A stretch of 12,693 nucleotides of DNA, from the NCBI GenBank assembly GCA_005884605.1, contig VBBE01000044.1, positions 1 through 12,693 of the forward strand, given 5' to 3'. The notes under the pieces were generated by a model that saw only the letters and a program-made list of their open reading frames with translations, ran no database searches and had not been told where the DNA came from. The translations under genes and the position numbers were made by a program. Shown here piece after piece: positions 7,974-12,693 of this stretch (positions are counted from its first letter, which is position 1; the number at the start of each line of letters is the position of its first letter). The DNA comes from Candidatus Bathyarchaeota archaeon (GTDB taxonomy: Archaea; Thermoproteota; Bathyarchaeia; 40CM-2-53-6).

Positions 7974-8197
7974 ATTTCAGCACCCAACAAGCTCGAAGGA
8001 GTTAGATACGGGGCGCTAATGAATAGTGCGGCTTACTCTTAACAACATTCAGGTACGATAGGTCTAAACTGACCGGCAGACCACCAAGTCAAACAGCAGT
8101 CGTTTACCCTGTGTTGGGCTCGATTACAGAAGTAGATGAATTGACAAATGTTAAGAAAGCAGCCATTTCTCAACCGCTCCGGGGCGTGAACACTTGA

Positions 8198-8902
8198 ATG
8201 TCGAATACTGTTGATTTGAGGACGAAGCTCATAGCTGAACTTGTCGGAACATTTCTTTTCGTCTTCGTCGGGGCAGGCTCTGCCGTAGCTTTTCAATATC
8301 TCGGCGTTTCAGATCCGGGGACATCACTGTTGATAGCCGCTCTTGCCAACGGGCTAGGCCTGGCGATAGGAATCTCAATAACGATGGGAGTCTCAGGCGG
8401 TGTTCTCAACCCTGCAGTCACAATCGGACTCCTCTTGGGAAGGAAGCTGCCCGGAAGGAACGTGATTCCATACGTCATCAGCCAACTGATCGGTGCTACA
8501 CTTGCGGGAATTGTTCTGATGGCCTCGTCTCCTTCTTCTGCCGGCGTTCCCGCGCACTGGGGAGCTCCAACCCTTTCCGACGCTATCTCGGTTAGTCAAG
8601 GAATAGTGTTCGAGCTTGTTATGACGTTCTTGCTTGTTCTAGCAGTGTACGGCACGATAGTAGACAAGCGTTCACCGAAGATTGGAGGTTTTGGAGTAGG
8701 TCTGATCGTCGTAGCGGATGTTTTGACCGGAGGCCCCTTCACCGGTGCCGCGATGAATCCCGCTAGAGCAATGGGGCCGATGATGGCCAGCTTGTCATTC
8801 CCAGCTTACTGGTACATCTACTGGATAGGACCGGTTATCGGCGCAGCGATAGCGGGTCTGGTTTACAGTCGGTTCATAGAAGACACTGGATCTCGATCGT
8901 AG
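8198..8902 (+). CDS. Aquaporin / MIP-family channel
   Basis: A 234-residue membrane channel for water or small neutral solutes such as glycerol or ammonia. Length and pattern fit the MIP fold: six hydrophobic spans (about 10-32, 42-62, 90-109, 127-152, 163-177 and 203-224) and two half-helices carrying NPA at 71-73 (SGGVLNPAVT) and at 187-189 (GAAMNPAR), with the pore arginine R190. Aligning by eye to AqpZ and AqpM places N51, V175, A184 and R190 at the selectivity filter, instead of the Phe/His set of strict water channels. This asparagine/aliphatic/small/arginine set recalls plant TIPs more than AqpZ, so substrate cannot be assigned. The ATG at 8198 lies just before the first helix. GGGGCGTGA upstream is a weak SD. 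The gene stands alone between two gene-poor stretches that carry tRNA-like sequences. Proximity to the trehalose genes hints at osmoadaptation only by inference. Confidence 0.95.
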   Translation: MSNTVDLRTKLIAELVGTFLFVFVGAGSAVAFQYLGVSDPGTSLLIAALANGLGLAIGISITMGVSGGVLNPAVTIGLLLGRKLPGRNVIPYVISQLIGATLAGIVLMASSPSSAGVPAHWGAPTLSDAISVSQGIVFELVMTFLLVLAVYGTIVDKRSPKIGGFGVGLIVVADVLTGGPFTGAAMNPARAMGPMMASLSFPAYWYIYWIGPVIGAAIAGLVYSRFIEDTGSRS

Positions 8903-9065
8903 AAGCACTTCCACTATTCTCAACTCAAGTTTAGGATCCGTTTGTGTCAGAGAAGCGGACAGAACAAGCGAGCAAGATAGGTTCTCAGAAAAGCGAACGA
9001 CTTCCTGGAGAATCTCACCTCTGCCACCAAATAGGAATCCTCAGACTTCAGACTTCTCCAACGAA

Positions 9066-9078
9066 ATTGGTGCGGGGG
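9066..9078. repeat. Direct repeat copy 2 flanking the aquaporin gene
   Basis: Exact second copy of the 13-bp repeat at 7961-7973, in the same orientation and about 1.1 kb away. Here it forms the CCA/acceptor portion of the tRNA-like fragment at 9068-9095. Confidence 0.45.
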
Positions 9079-9095
9079 GTGGGATTTGGACCCCA
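9068..9095 (-). other. tRNA 3'-end-like fragment (acceptor, T-arm, CCA), tRNA-Leu-like
   Basis: Read on the minus strand, this ends in CCA preceded by A73, an acceptor strand CCCCCGC and a T-arm whose stem TGGG/CCCA closes an 8-nt loop (GTCCAAAT, one base longer than normal). The block CAAATCCCACC plus the acceptor and CCA closely matches my memory of archaeal tRNA-Leu 3' ends, which pair with a 5' GCGGGGG. No matching 5' half, anticodon arm or GCGGGGG partner is found within 100 bp upstream on that strand, so this is not a whole tRNA. Such 3' fragments are left as attachment-site copies when elements integrate into tRNA genes. The start of the adjacent 13-bp repeat coincides with this fragment. 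Confidence 0.5.
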
Positions 9096-9223
9096 GTTTA
9101 CTAGTACATATAAGCAAATTCCTCAGAAGAAGTTCCGACAAGGCTTGGTGGTTCTGCTCGGATATGTCATCGCGTGTGGACACCTTTTTGATTCCAGGAA
9201 AGCACCGAAGCATCGGTGATTTG

Positions 9224-9248
9224 TGGTGGGGCAGGGCGGACTTATACC
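9224..9248 (-). other. Second, weaker tRNA 3'-end-like fragment
   Basis: On the minus strand this reads GGTATAAGTCCGCC followed by CTGCCCC, A and CCA, resembling T-loop, T-stem 3' half, acceptor strand and CCA of a tRNA with a GGGGCAG 5' end. Only two of five T-stem pairs form, and the expected TTC of the loop is ATA. No 5' half is present. It could be a second attachment-site remnant or chance; it is included because it has the same strand, order and break point as the fragment at 9068. Confidence 0.25.
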
Positions 9249-9269
9249 AGATCTGGTTGTGGGGCTGAA

Positions 9270-9518
9270 ATGCTCAATCCCAAGCGTCCATTTCCAGAAT
9301 TGTCTGCATCGACCGTGGTTCACTTATCGTATACCCGATTATCGTTCTTGAGCATGCCAATGCGTTCAGCCTAGCTCAAGCAATGAGTAATCTGGGGCAC
9401 AACATCTACTTGGAGAGTTCCGTCATCAGGAACATATGTCCTGGTCCAGAACAGTCCTCAGTCGACATCGTTTCCTATCGCTGCCAATGAAACCTGGACT
9501 GTCACCAAAATCGTCTAG
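9270..9518 (+). pseudogene. Frameshifted remnant of a secreted/anchored beta-sandwich domain
   Basis: Three short stretches read in order like one all-beta extracellular domain found at the C-termini of many archaeal zinc-ribbon/membrane-anchor proteins. These are PELSASTVVHLSYT (frame 0, about 9294-9335), then GSLIVYPIIVLEHANAFSLA (frame 2, about 9317-9376), then TTSTWRVPSSGTYVLVQNSP and on through ANETWTVTKIV (frame 0, 9399-9515), ending at TAG 9516-9518. The shift out of frame 0 and back looks like two compensating indels. Frame 0 also contains TAG and TGA stops at 9375-9386, so no intact product can be made. A possible membrane anchor lies upstream at 9130-9180 in yet another frame. Assignment rests on pattern memory (the PSSGTY(Y/V)LVxxN motif), not on a search. 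Sequencing error is an alternative to decay. Confidence 0.35.
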
Positions 9519-9678
9519 GCATCACACCCCCTTTCTCGTTTCTTGTTTGCTAGAATCCCCGACATTTGGTCGTGTAGCTGCTGACCTTTTCTCTCTTAGT
9601 ATTCCGCGTCAAAACTCTAGGAGTTTGAGGTGCACAGGAACCGCCTTCTGGCTGGAAGCGGGAGCTTACGTCCTTCTT

Positions 9679-9697
9679 CTGAGAAGAGGCTTCTCGG
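9679..9697 (+). other. Perfect short hairpin upstream of the membrane-protein promoter
   Basis: GAGAAG (9681-9686) and CTTCTC (9690-9695) form a perfect 6-bp stem with an AGG loop, extendable by two more pairs including one wobble. It lies just upstream of the TATA element at 9714. No T-run follows, so it does not look like a terminator; its role is unknown. Confidence 0.3.
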
Positions 9698-9713
9698 ACT
9701 AACGATTCGTATT

Positions 9714-9720
9714 CTTAAAA
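9714..9720 (+). promoter_or_regulatory. TATA-like promoter element for the membrane-protein gene
   Basis: CTTAAAA is centred 28 bp before the ATG at 9745, and there is no SD before that start. The spacing fits a leaderless archaeal transcript and supports the chosen start codon. Confidence 0.55.
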
Positions 9721-9744
9721 CGATAGCCGGTCAAGTAGGCCATT

Positions 9745-10707
9745 ATGCTGTGGCTTGAGCGAGCCTATTCCCGGCTCGGCCTGCCGTTCTGGCTGGGGGC
9801 TGTAATCACTTCTCTCGCTATCCCGTTTGCTCTGGAAGAATTAGACTCTTACTTGGCCAACTTGGACCTAGTTCCAACTGTGGTCAACAGCGTCATCATA
9901 CTCGTCCTATTTTTCTACCTTCAATGGGGGGCCAGGTTCGCGTGCCGAAAGATGGAGAGGTTGCAGGAATACGCTGGCTCGCTTGCATCAGAAGATGTGT
10001 CCAAGGTTTTGAAATCTCTCTATAGCGGCAGAGCGGTCCTAGTAACTTGGCTGTTGGTGGCCGTTATCCTTCTTCCCACCTCCTTCGAGGGAGGAGTGTC
10101 GCTGACGGCGATTGCCAAGGCACATGTTGTACCGGCAACCTACTCGTACCTAATCTTCGCGTTCTTTCTATGGGTCTACGGCTATTCCATGCTCTCCATC
10201 TACCGCATGGGAAAGCTTCCCCTCAACCTCAAGTCGTTTGCCGAGGATAAGACGTTGGGGTTGAAGCCTTTCGGGGCTGCCTCACTGCGACTGACCGCGC
10301 TCTACGAGGTGCCGCTGGTTCTCCTCACCATTCCCGATGTCGCGGATAACCGACTGGTTGTCGTTGCTCAAGACGTGAGCCTGATGCTTCTGGGCCTCGC
10401 ACTATTCCTCTTGCCGCTTCTGAGCCTCAGAAACAAACTCGTCCACGTGAAGACGCGGGAGTTAGGCTGGATCTCTCCGCTGTATGTTCGAATCGTTCAA
10501 AAGATGAAGTCTGAGAATAACCCTCAGATCGACGAGAAGCTTGCCAGGGACCTGGGCGTAATTGATAAGATACAGAGGGACATTCACCAGATTCGAACCT
10601 GGCCCTTCGACGCGGGGATAATTGCCAGGCTACTGTCTCTGACAATTCTCCCTGTGACGTTGACGGTGCTGGCTAGACTCTTGATTATCCTCACATTACA
10701 CGTTTAG
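9745..10707 (+). CDS. Multi-spanning membrane protein of unknown function
   Basis: A 320-residue integral membrane protein that I cannot assign to a named family. Hydrophobic spans lie at about 14-30, 42-62, 95-112, 130-151, 188-198 (weak), 205-228 and 290-318. Two soluble loops stand out: a basic/acidic segment at 68-92, and a longer cytoplasmic-looking one at 229-285 with helical, charged character (KMKSENNPQIDEKLARDLGVIDKIQRDIHQ). The C-terminal block IRTWPFDAGIIARLLSLTILPV (283-304) is reminiscent of a motif in other uncharacterised archaeal and bacterial membrane proteins, where a charged helix is followed by WPFD and a final hydrophobic pair. No catalytic residues are obvious. The ATG at 9745 is supported by a TATA element 28 bp upstream. 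The gene is monocistronic and converges on the TetR gene with a 100-bp gap. Confidence 0.85.
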   Translation: MLWLERAYSRLGLPFWLGAVITSLAIPFALEELDSYLANLDLVPTVVNSVIILVLFFYLQWGARFACRKMERLQEYAGSLASEDVSKVLKSLYSGRAVLVTWLLVAVILLPTSFEGGVSLTAIAKAHVVPATYSYLIFAFFLWVYGYSMLSIYRMGKLPLNLKSFAEDKTLGLKPFGAASLRLTALYEVPLVLLTIPDVADNRLVVVAQDVSLMLLGLALFLLPLLSLRNKLVHVKTRELGWISPLYVRIVQKMKSENNPQIDEKLARDLGVIDKIQRDIHQIRTWPFDAGIIARLLSLTILPVTLTVLARLLIILTLHV

Positions 10708-10807
10708 GAACCAGCAAGAATACTGATGGCAAATGATAGGTACAACAACACACTCACACACAAAAGCCTTAGGCAGATTTCTTAGAATCCCGCTTCTCGG
10801 CCGATTT

Positions 10808-11419
10808 TTACTGGACGCGTGTCCGTTTGGAGGCTTGTTTGAAAGAGCTGAAGATCGCCTTGAACGCTTCAGTCCATGCTTTCCTAACTTCGGCAGGCAG
10901 ATACCCCACAACCAATAGGGTCTCCATTCCATTCCACAATGCTATGAGCGATTGAGCTAACGGACGTGGCTCAAAGAATTGGCCGACTAATCCATTGGTC
11001 TGTTGCTCAAGAAATCTGACCGTAGCCTTGATGTACTTCTCGTAGTTGCCTAAGAGGACTTTTCTGAGTGCTGCGTTTCTTGATGCCTCAGAAATCACCT
11101 CGAAATCGAGGGCTGGGTTGGAAGCATACTGTGTCGTCATCTTGTCGAAGAAAACCTTTGCATTCTCTAACGGGTCTCCTTTTACGAAGGATGAAGCGAA
11201 GATCTGTTCGAGCGCCTGTGGACCAGTCTCGTAGATTCCTTTGAACAGTTCTTCCTTGCTGTTGAAATAGAGGTAGAGTGTTCCTTTGCTAACGCCTAGC
11301 TTGGTTGCGATATCATCCATGGTGGTCAGACGGTATCCTTTCTCTGAGAAGACTCGATAGGCGGTCTCCAATATCCGGTTCTTGGCCGCTTCCTTGTATT
11401 CTCGCACAACCCTCGGCAT
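10808..11419 (-). CDS. TetR-family transcriptional repressor
   Basis: A 203-residue DNA-binding regulator. The N-terminal helix-turn-helix is textbook for the family: NRILETAYRVFSEKGYR (14-30), TTMDDIATKLGVSKGTLYLYF (32-52), then NSKEELF (53-59). The rest (about 65-200) is a helical ligand-binding/dimer domain with no recognisable specificity. I chose the ATG at 11419 because MPRVVREYKEAA is the normal beginning. A GTG three codons upstream (11428) is also possible and lies 25 bp from the TATA-like TATTTAAC at 11450-11457, as a leaderless start would. The gene is divergent from the CPBP gene, and a near-perfect palindrome lies in the intergenic space. The likely role is repression of the CPBP gene and perhaps of itself. 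The ligand is unknown. Confidence 0.93.
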   Translation of the reverse strand: MPRVVREYKEAAKNRILETAYRVFSEKGYRLTTMDDIATKLGVSKGTLYLYFNSKEELFKGIYETGPQALEQIFASSFVKGDPLENAKVFFDKMTTQYASNPALDFEVISEASRNAALRKVLLGNYEKYIKATVRFLEQQTNGLVGQFFEPRPLAQSLIALWNGMETLLVVGYLPAEVRKAWTEAFKAIFSSFKQASKRTRVQ

Positions 11420-11449
11420 GAAACACACACGTTTACATTGATGGGGACC

Positions 11450-11457
11450 TATTTAAC
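11450..11457 (-). promoter_or_regulatory. TATA-like element of the TetR gene
   Basis: Read on the minus strand, GTTAAATA is centred about 34 bp from the ATG at 11419 and 25 bp from the alternative GTG at 11428. It is the best TATA match in the 105-bp divergent intergenic region. Confidence 0.5.
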
Positions 11458-11488
11458 TGACTCATCGTATCTCTAAGTGACCAGCAGA

Positions 11489-11495
11489 CTAATAT
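11489..11495 (+). promoter_or_regulatory. TATA-like element of the CPBP gene
   Basis: CTAATAT is centred about 32 bp before the TTG at 11525, placing the transcript start near 11518. The palindrome at 11497-11512 falls between this element and that start, which is where a bound repressor would block transcription. Confidence 0.4.
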
Positions 11496-11496
11496 G

Positions 11497-11512
11497 CTGA
11501 CCGATAGGTCAG
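11497..11512. promoter_or_regulatory. Palindromic operator, probable TetR binding site
   Basis: CTGACC-GATA-GGTCAG is a perfect 6-bp inverted repeat with a 4-bp centre. The flanking ATG/TAT extends the symmetry by two matched pairs and one G-T. Length, symmetry and position between divergent tetR-type and target genes are typical of TetR-family operators. Two other GACC-N4-GGTC palindromes occur downstream of the CPBP gene. Confidence 0.7.
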
Positions 11513-11524
11513 TATTATTCCACT

Positions 11525-12433
11525 TTGAATTTGCAGGTTTCGCCCAAGAACCTTCGGTCACACAAGCAATCCACGACTATACGACAACAGTTAGGAATCT
11601 GCGTGTTCTGTTTAGCCGCCGGATTATCATATCGAGTAGGCGGATTACTCCCCTCGATTGAACTCGAAACCTACTTCCTTTCAGGTCTTTCCGGTTTCCT
11701 CTTCGCATGCACGTTCCTGTCTAAGCGGAGCCTAAGCCTGGAAAGATACTGGCATATTCCCTTCGCCTTTTCTGTCTTTTCACTCTCAGGACTACTCGAC
11801 CTCGTCCTAACGCATGGATTCGTCGTGACCGTCCTTGATCAGACGCCTACAGCGACTAATCCAATTGCCTCCACCGTAATAGGAACAATCCTAGCACAGC
11901 TGGTAAGCACGCTGAGCATTGTGGTCCCCGTAATTCTCCTGACAATTTGGTCCAAGATGGGCCTAAAATCTATCTTCATCGATCGAGAAAAGATTTGGAA
12001 AGGCCTACGCGTAGGAATCATCGGCTTCGTAATCTTCTATCTCCTAACACTCTCGGGACTTCTCCAATCATTATTCCCCAATAATGGAATCACCCCGTCA
12101 CGGTTCCTCACGCTAACTCCGGCAATATTGATCCTTGTGCTCTCCAACGGCTTGAGAGAAGAGTTCTGGTTCAGAGGGCTCTTCCTCAAAAAGTACGGAA
12201 GGTTTCTAGGTCCCTTATCCTCAAACGTGCTACAAGCTACTGTCTTCGCCTTATTCCATCTGCAAGTCCAATATACGCAGTTCCTTCTCGTCTTCCTCGG
12301 GTTCACTTTCGTTCTAGGCTTGTGGCTCGGCTATCTGATGAAGGAGTCCGGAAATATTCTAGGACCGGCGATCTTCCATGCCGGCGCTGACATTCCAATC
12401 TATCTAGTCTTCCTCACGAATCTTTCCCCATGA
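11525..12433 (+). CDS. CPBP-family intramembrane metalloprotease-like protein (CAAX protease / ABI family)
   Basis: A 302-residue multi-pass membrane protein of the CPBP (Abi/Rce1-like) superfamily. The three conserved motifs are present in the usual order: REEFWFRG with E212, E213 and R217 (EExxxR), FALFH with F241 and H245 (FxxxH), and HAGAD with H285 and D289 (HxxxD/N). These predict a glutamate/histidine intramembrane protease, although many archaeal members have no proven substrate. Hydrophobic spans lie at about 24-44, 50-66, 78-100, 115-140, 160-180, 197-209, 230-245, 252-271 and 280-297. The start is a TTG (11525), with a second TTG at 11531 possible. An in-frame stop at 11498-11500 and the lack of any ATG or GTG nearby force a rare start. 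Transcription is probably controlled by the divergent TetR through the operator 13 bp upstream. Another gene with an SD seems to follow in the same transcript. Confidence 0.9.
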   Translation: MNLQVSPKNLRSHKQSTTIRQQLGICVFCLAAGLSYRVGGLLPSIELETYFLSGLSGFLFACTFLSKRSLSLERYWHIPFAFSVFSLSGLLDLVLTHGFVVTVLDQTPTATNPIASTVIGTILAQLVSTLSIVVPVILLTIWSKMGLKSIFIDREKIWKGLRVGIIGFVIFYLLTLSGLLQSLFPNNGITPSRFLTLTPAILILVLSNGLREEFWFRGLFLKKYGRFLGPLSSNVLQATVFALFHLQVQYTQFLLVFLGFTFVLGLWLGYLMKESGNILGPAIFHAGADIPIYLVFLTNLSP

Positions 12434-12436
12434 AAT

Positions 12437-12450
12437 CGACCTTTAGGTCG
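12437..12450. promoter_or_regulatory. Palindrome CGACC-TTTA-GGTCG after the CPBP stop codon
   Basis: A perfect 5-bp inverted repeat with a 4-nt centre, starting 3 nt after the CPBP stop. It shares the GACC-N4-GGTC core of the operator at 11497. It may be another regulator site or an RNA hairpin upstream of the next gene's SD. Confidence 0.45.
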
Positions 12451-12453
12451 TTT

Positions 12454-12459
12454 GGAGGA
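12454..12459 (+). promoter_or_regulatory. Shine-Dalgarno sequence of the gene at the right edge
   Basis: GGAGGA lies 21 nt after the CPBP stop and 11 nt before a GTG at 12471. The spacing is slightly long, but the match to the anti-SD is strong. It sits exactly between two palindromes. Confidence 0.45.
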
Positions 12460-12464
12460 ATCCA

Positions 12465-12480
12465 TAGACCGTGCGGTCTA
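12465..12480. promoter_or_regulatory. Palindrome TAGACC-GTGC-GGTCTA over a putative start codon
   Basis: A perfect 6-bp inverted repeat with a 4-nt centre. The centre contains the GTG proposed as the next gene's start, so as RNA the start codon would sit in a tetraloop. It has the same GACC-N4-GGTC core as the operator at 11497 and the repeat at 12437. Confidence 0.5.
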
Positions 12481-12693
12481 GGAAACATTGTTTCTGGAAG
12501 CACCAGCCTATCAGCGTCCGAGGCCTCAGAACAGTCATTAAACGTATCGGCCTACCGAGTCCCGTCAAGATTTCTCAGCTCCTCTCCGAATTCCACACCC
12601 AGATACTCGGAAACAATAAGCCAGGCCTGATCTTCTCTTTGGGAACCTCGATAGGTGTGCTGAATTCTCGACCCTTATCTTACAAAACCCTTC
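12471..12693 (+). CDS. Partial hypothetical protein, runs off the right edge
   Basis: A frame open for 74 codons from a GTG at 12471 to the end of the window, following an in-frame TAG at 12465. The encoded start is basic (VRSRKHCFWKHQPISVRGLRTVIKRIG) and continues into ordinary-looking protein sequence (LPSPVKISQLLSEFHTQILG, GLIFSLGTSIGVLNSRPLS). It has no recognisable family. GGAGGA 11 nt upstream and its position 37 bp after the CPBP gene suggest a second operon gene under the same TetR control. The competing frame from 12430 is serine-rich, ends at 12630 and looks like a shadow. The start and the reality of the gene are uncertain because it is truncated by the window. Confidence 0.45.
   Translation, partial: MRSRKHCFWKHQPISVRGLRTVIKRIGLPSPVKISQLLSEFHTQILGNNKPGLIFSLGTSIGVLNSRPLSYKTL

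Larger units (their letters stand above)
7832..8197. other. Intergenic region upstream of the aquaporin gene
   Basis: A 366-bp stretch between two divergent genes with no convincing ORF on either strand. It contains the leaderless-type TATA of the minus-strand gene at its left end, a 13-bp repeat copy at 7961-7973, and a possible aquaporin promoter. That candidate is TTAAG near 8150-8156, about 46 bp before the ATG, which would give a leader of about 20 nt. I see nothing else definite. Confidence 0.6.
8903..9744. other. Gene-poor 842-bp region with tRNA-like fragments and a decayed gene
   Basis: No intact gene is convincing here, and the frames on both strands that reach 60-90 codons show no domain and overlap one another. 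What it does hold: a tRNA-3'-end-like fragment (9068-9095), a second weaker one (9224-9248), a frameshifted beta-sandwich remnant (9270-9518), a perfect hairpin (9681-9695) and the promoter of the next gene. A frame-1 stretch at 9130-9180 (KKFRQGLVVLLGYVIACG) resembles a single membrane anchor and may be another part of the decayed gene. The overall picture is of a degraded insertion or rearrangement site. Confidence 0.6.

Noticed and set aside
9068..9160. A complete tRNA gene on the minus strand
   Set aside because: Only the T-arm, acceptor strand and CCA can be found. No 5' GCGGGGG strand, D-arm or anticodon stem of the right spacing lies upstream, and the T-loop has an extra base.
8944..9219. 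Overlapping plus- and minus-strand ORFs of 88-91 codons after the aquaporin gene
   Set aside because: They mirror each other, run through the tRNA-like fragment and show no domain or ribosome-binding signal. Only the short hydrophobic stretch near 9140-9180 was kept, as part of the possible decayed gene.
9436..9702. An 88-codon ORF on the plus strand
   Set aside because: Composition is serine/arginine-rich with no domain, it overlaps the better-supported beta-sandwich remnant in another frame, and it has no promoter or SD.
12430..12630. A 66-codon ORF overlapping the CPBP stop as ATGA
   Set aside because: It is serine-rich, of low complexity and runs through both palindromes. The alternative frame from 12471 has an SD and stays open to the window edge.
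12552..12679. Minus-strand open frame of about 40 codons with protein-like sequence (AWLIVSEYLGVEFGEELRNLDG)
   Set aside because: It has no usable start codon between flanking stops and lies antisense to the longer open frame that follows an SD at 12454.

Overview
This window looks like chromosomal DNA of an archaeon, most plausibly an uncultured mesophilic member of the Thermoproteota (Nitrososphaeria/Bathyarchaeia-like); the phylum is an inference. The support is an M1 aminopeptidase of the tricorn-interacting-factor type, a TetR protein and a cupin of archaeal flavour, and promoter layout. Several start codons have an AT-rich TATA-like element centred about 25-28 bp upstream and no Shine-Dalgarno (SD) sequence (leaderless pattern), while SD motifs appear before genes that seem internal to operons.

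Layout. 26-2419 (+) is a complete M1 zinc aminopeptidase. 2605-4458 (+) is a GH15 glucoamylase/trehalase-type hydrolase with a TTG start. 4485-6695 (-) is a trehalose-6-phosphate synthase/phosphatase fusion whose 3' end faces the GH15 gene across 26 bp. 6696-6993 is a divergent promoter region that also holds two candidate small ORFs chained by ATGA overlaps into a small cupin gene (6994-7377, +). 7400-7831 (-) is an unrecognised soluble protein with one CPLC motif. 8198-8902 (+) is an aquaporin with an unusual inferred selectivity filter. 8903-9744 has no intact gene. It holds two tRNA-3'-end-like fragments on the minus strand and a frameshifted remnant of a beta-sandwich protein. 9745-10707 (+) is a multi-spanning membrane protein of unknown function. 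10808-11419 (-) is a TetR repressor, divergent from a CPBP-family membrane protease-like gene (11525-12433, +). A palindromic operator lies between them. A further gene, preceded by an SD sequence, appears to start at 12471 and runs off the right edge.

How the genes work together. The clearest functional theme is trehalose metabolism: a one-polypeptide synthesis enzyme faces a hydrolase that may act on trehalose or related alpha-glucosides. The aquaporin is a plausible but unproven osmotic-adaptation neighbour. The TetR/CPBP pair looks like a self-contained regulated unit. Its operator core (GACC-N4-GGTC) recurs twice just after the CPBP stop codon, on either side of the next gene's SD sequence.

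I do not see a CRISPR array, an intact mobile element, an integrase, an rRNA gene or an intact tRNA. The points most worth a second look are the tRNA-like fragments around the aquaporin, the recurring palindromes around the TetR/CPBP unit, and the overlapping small ORFs before the cupin.
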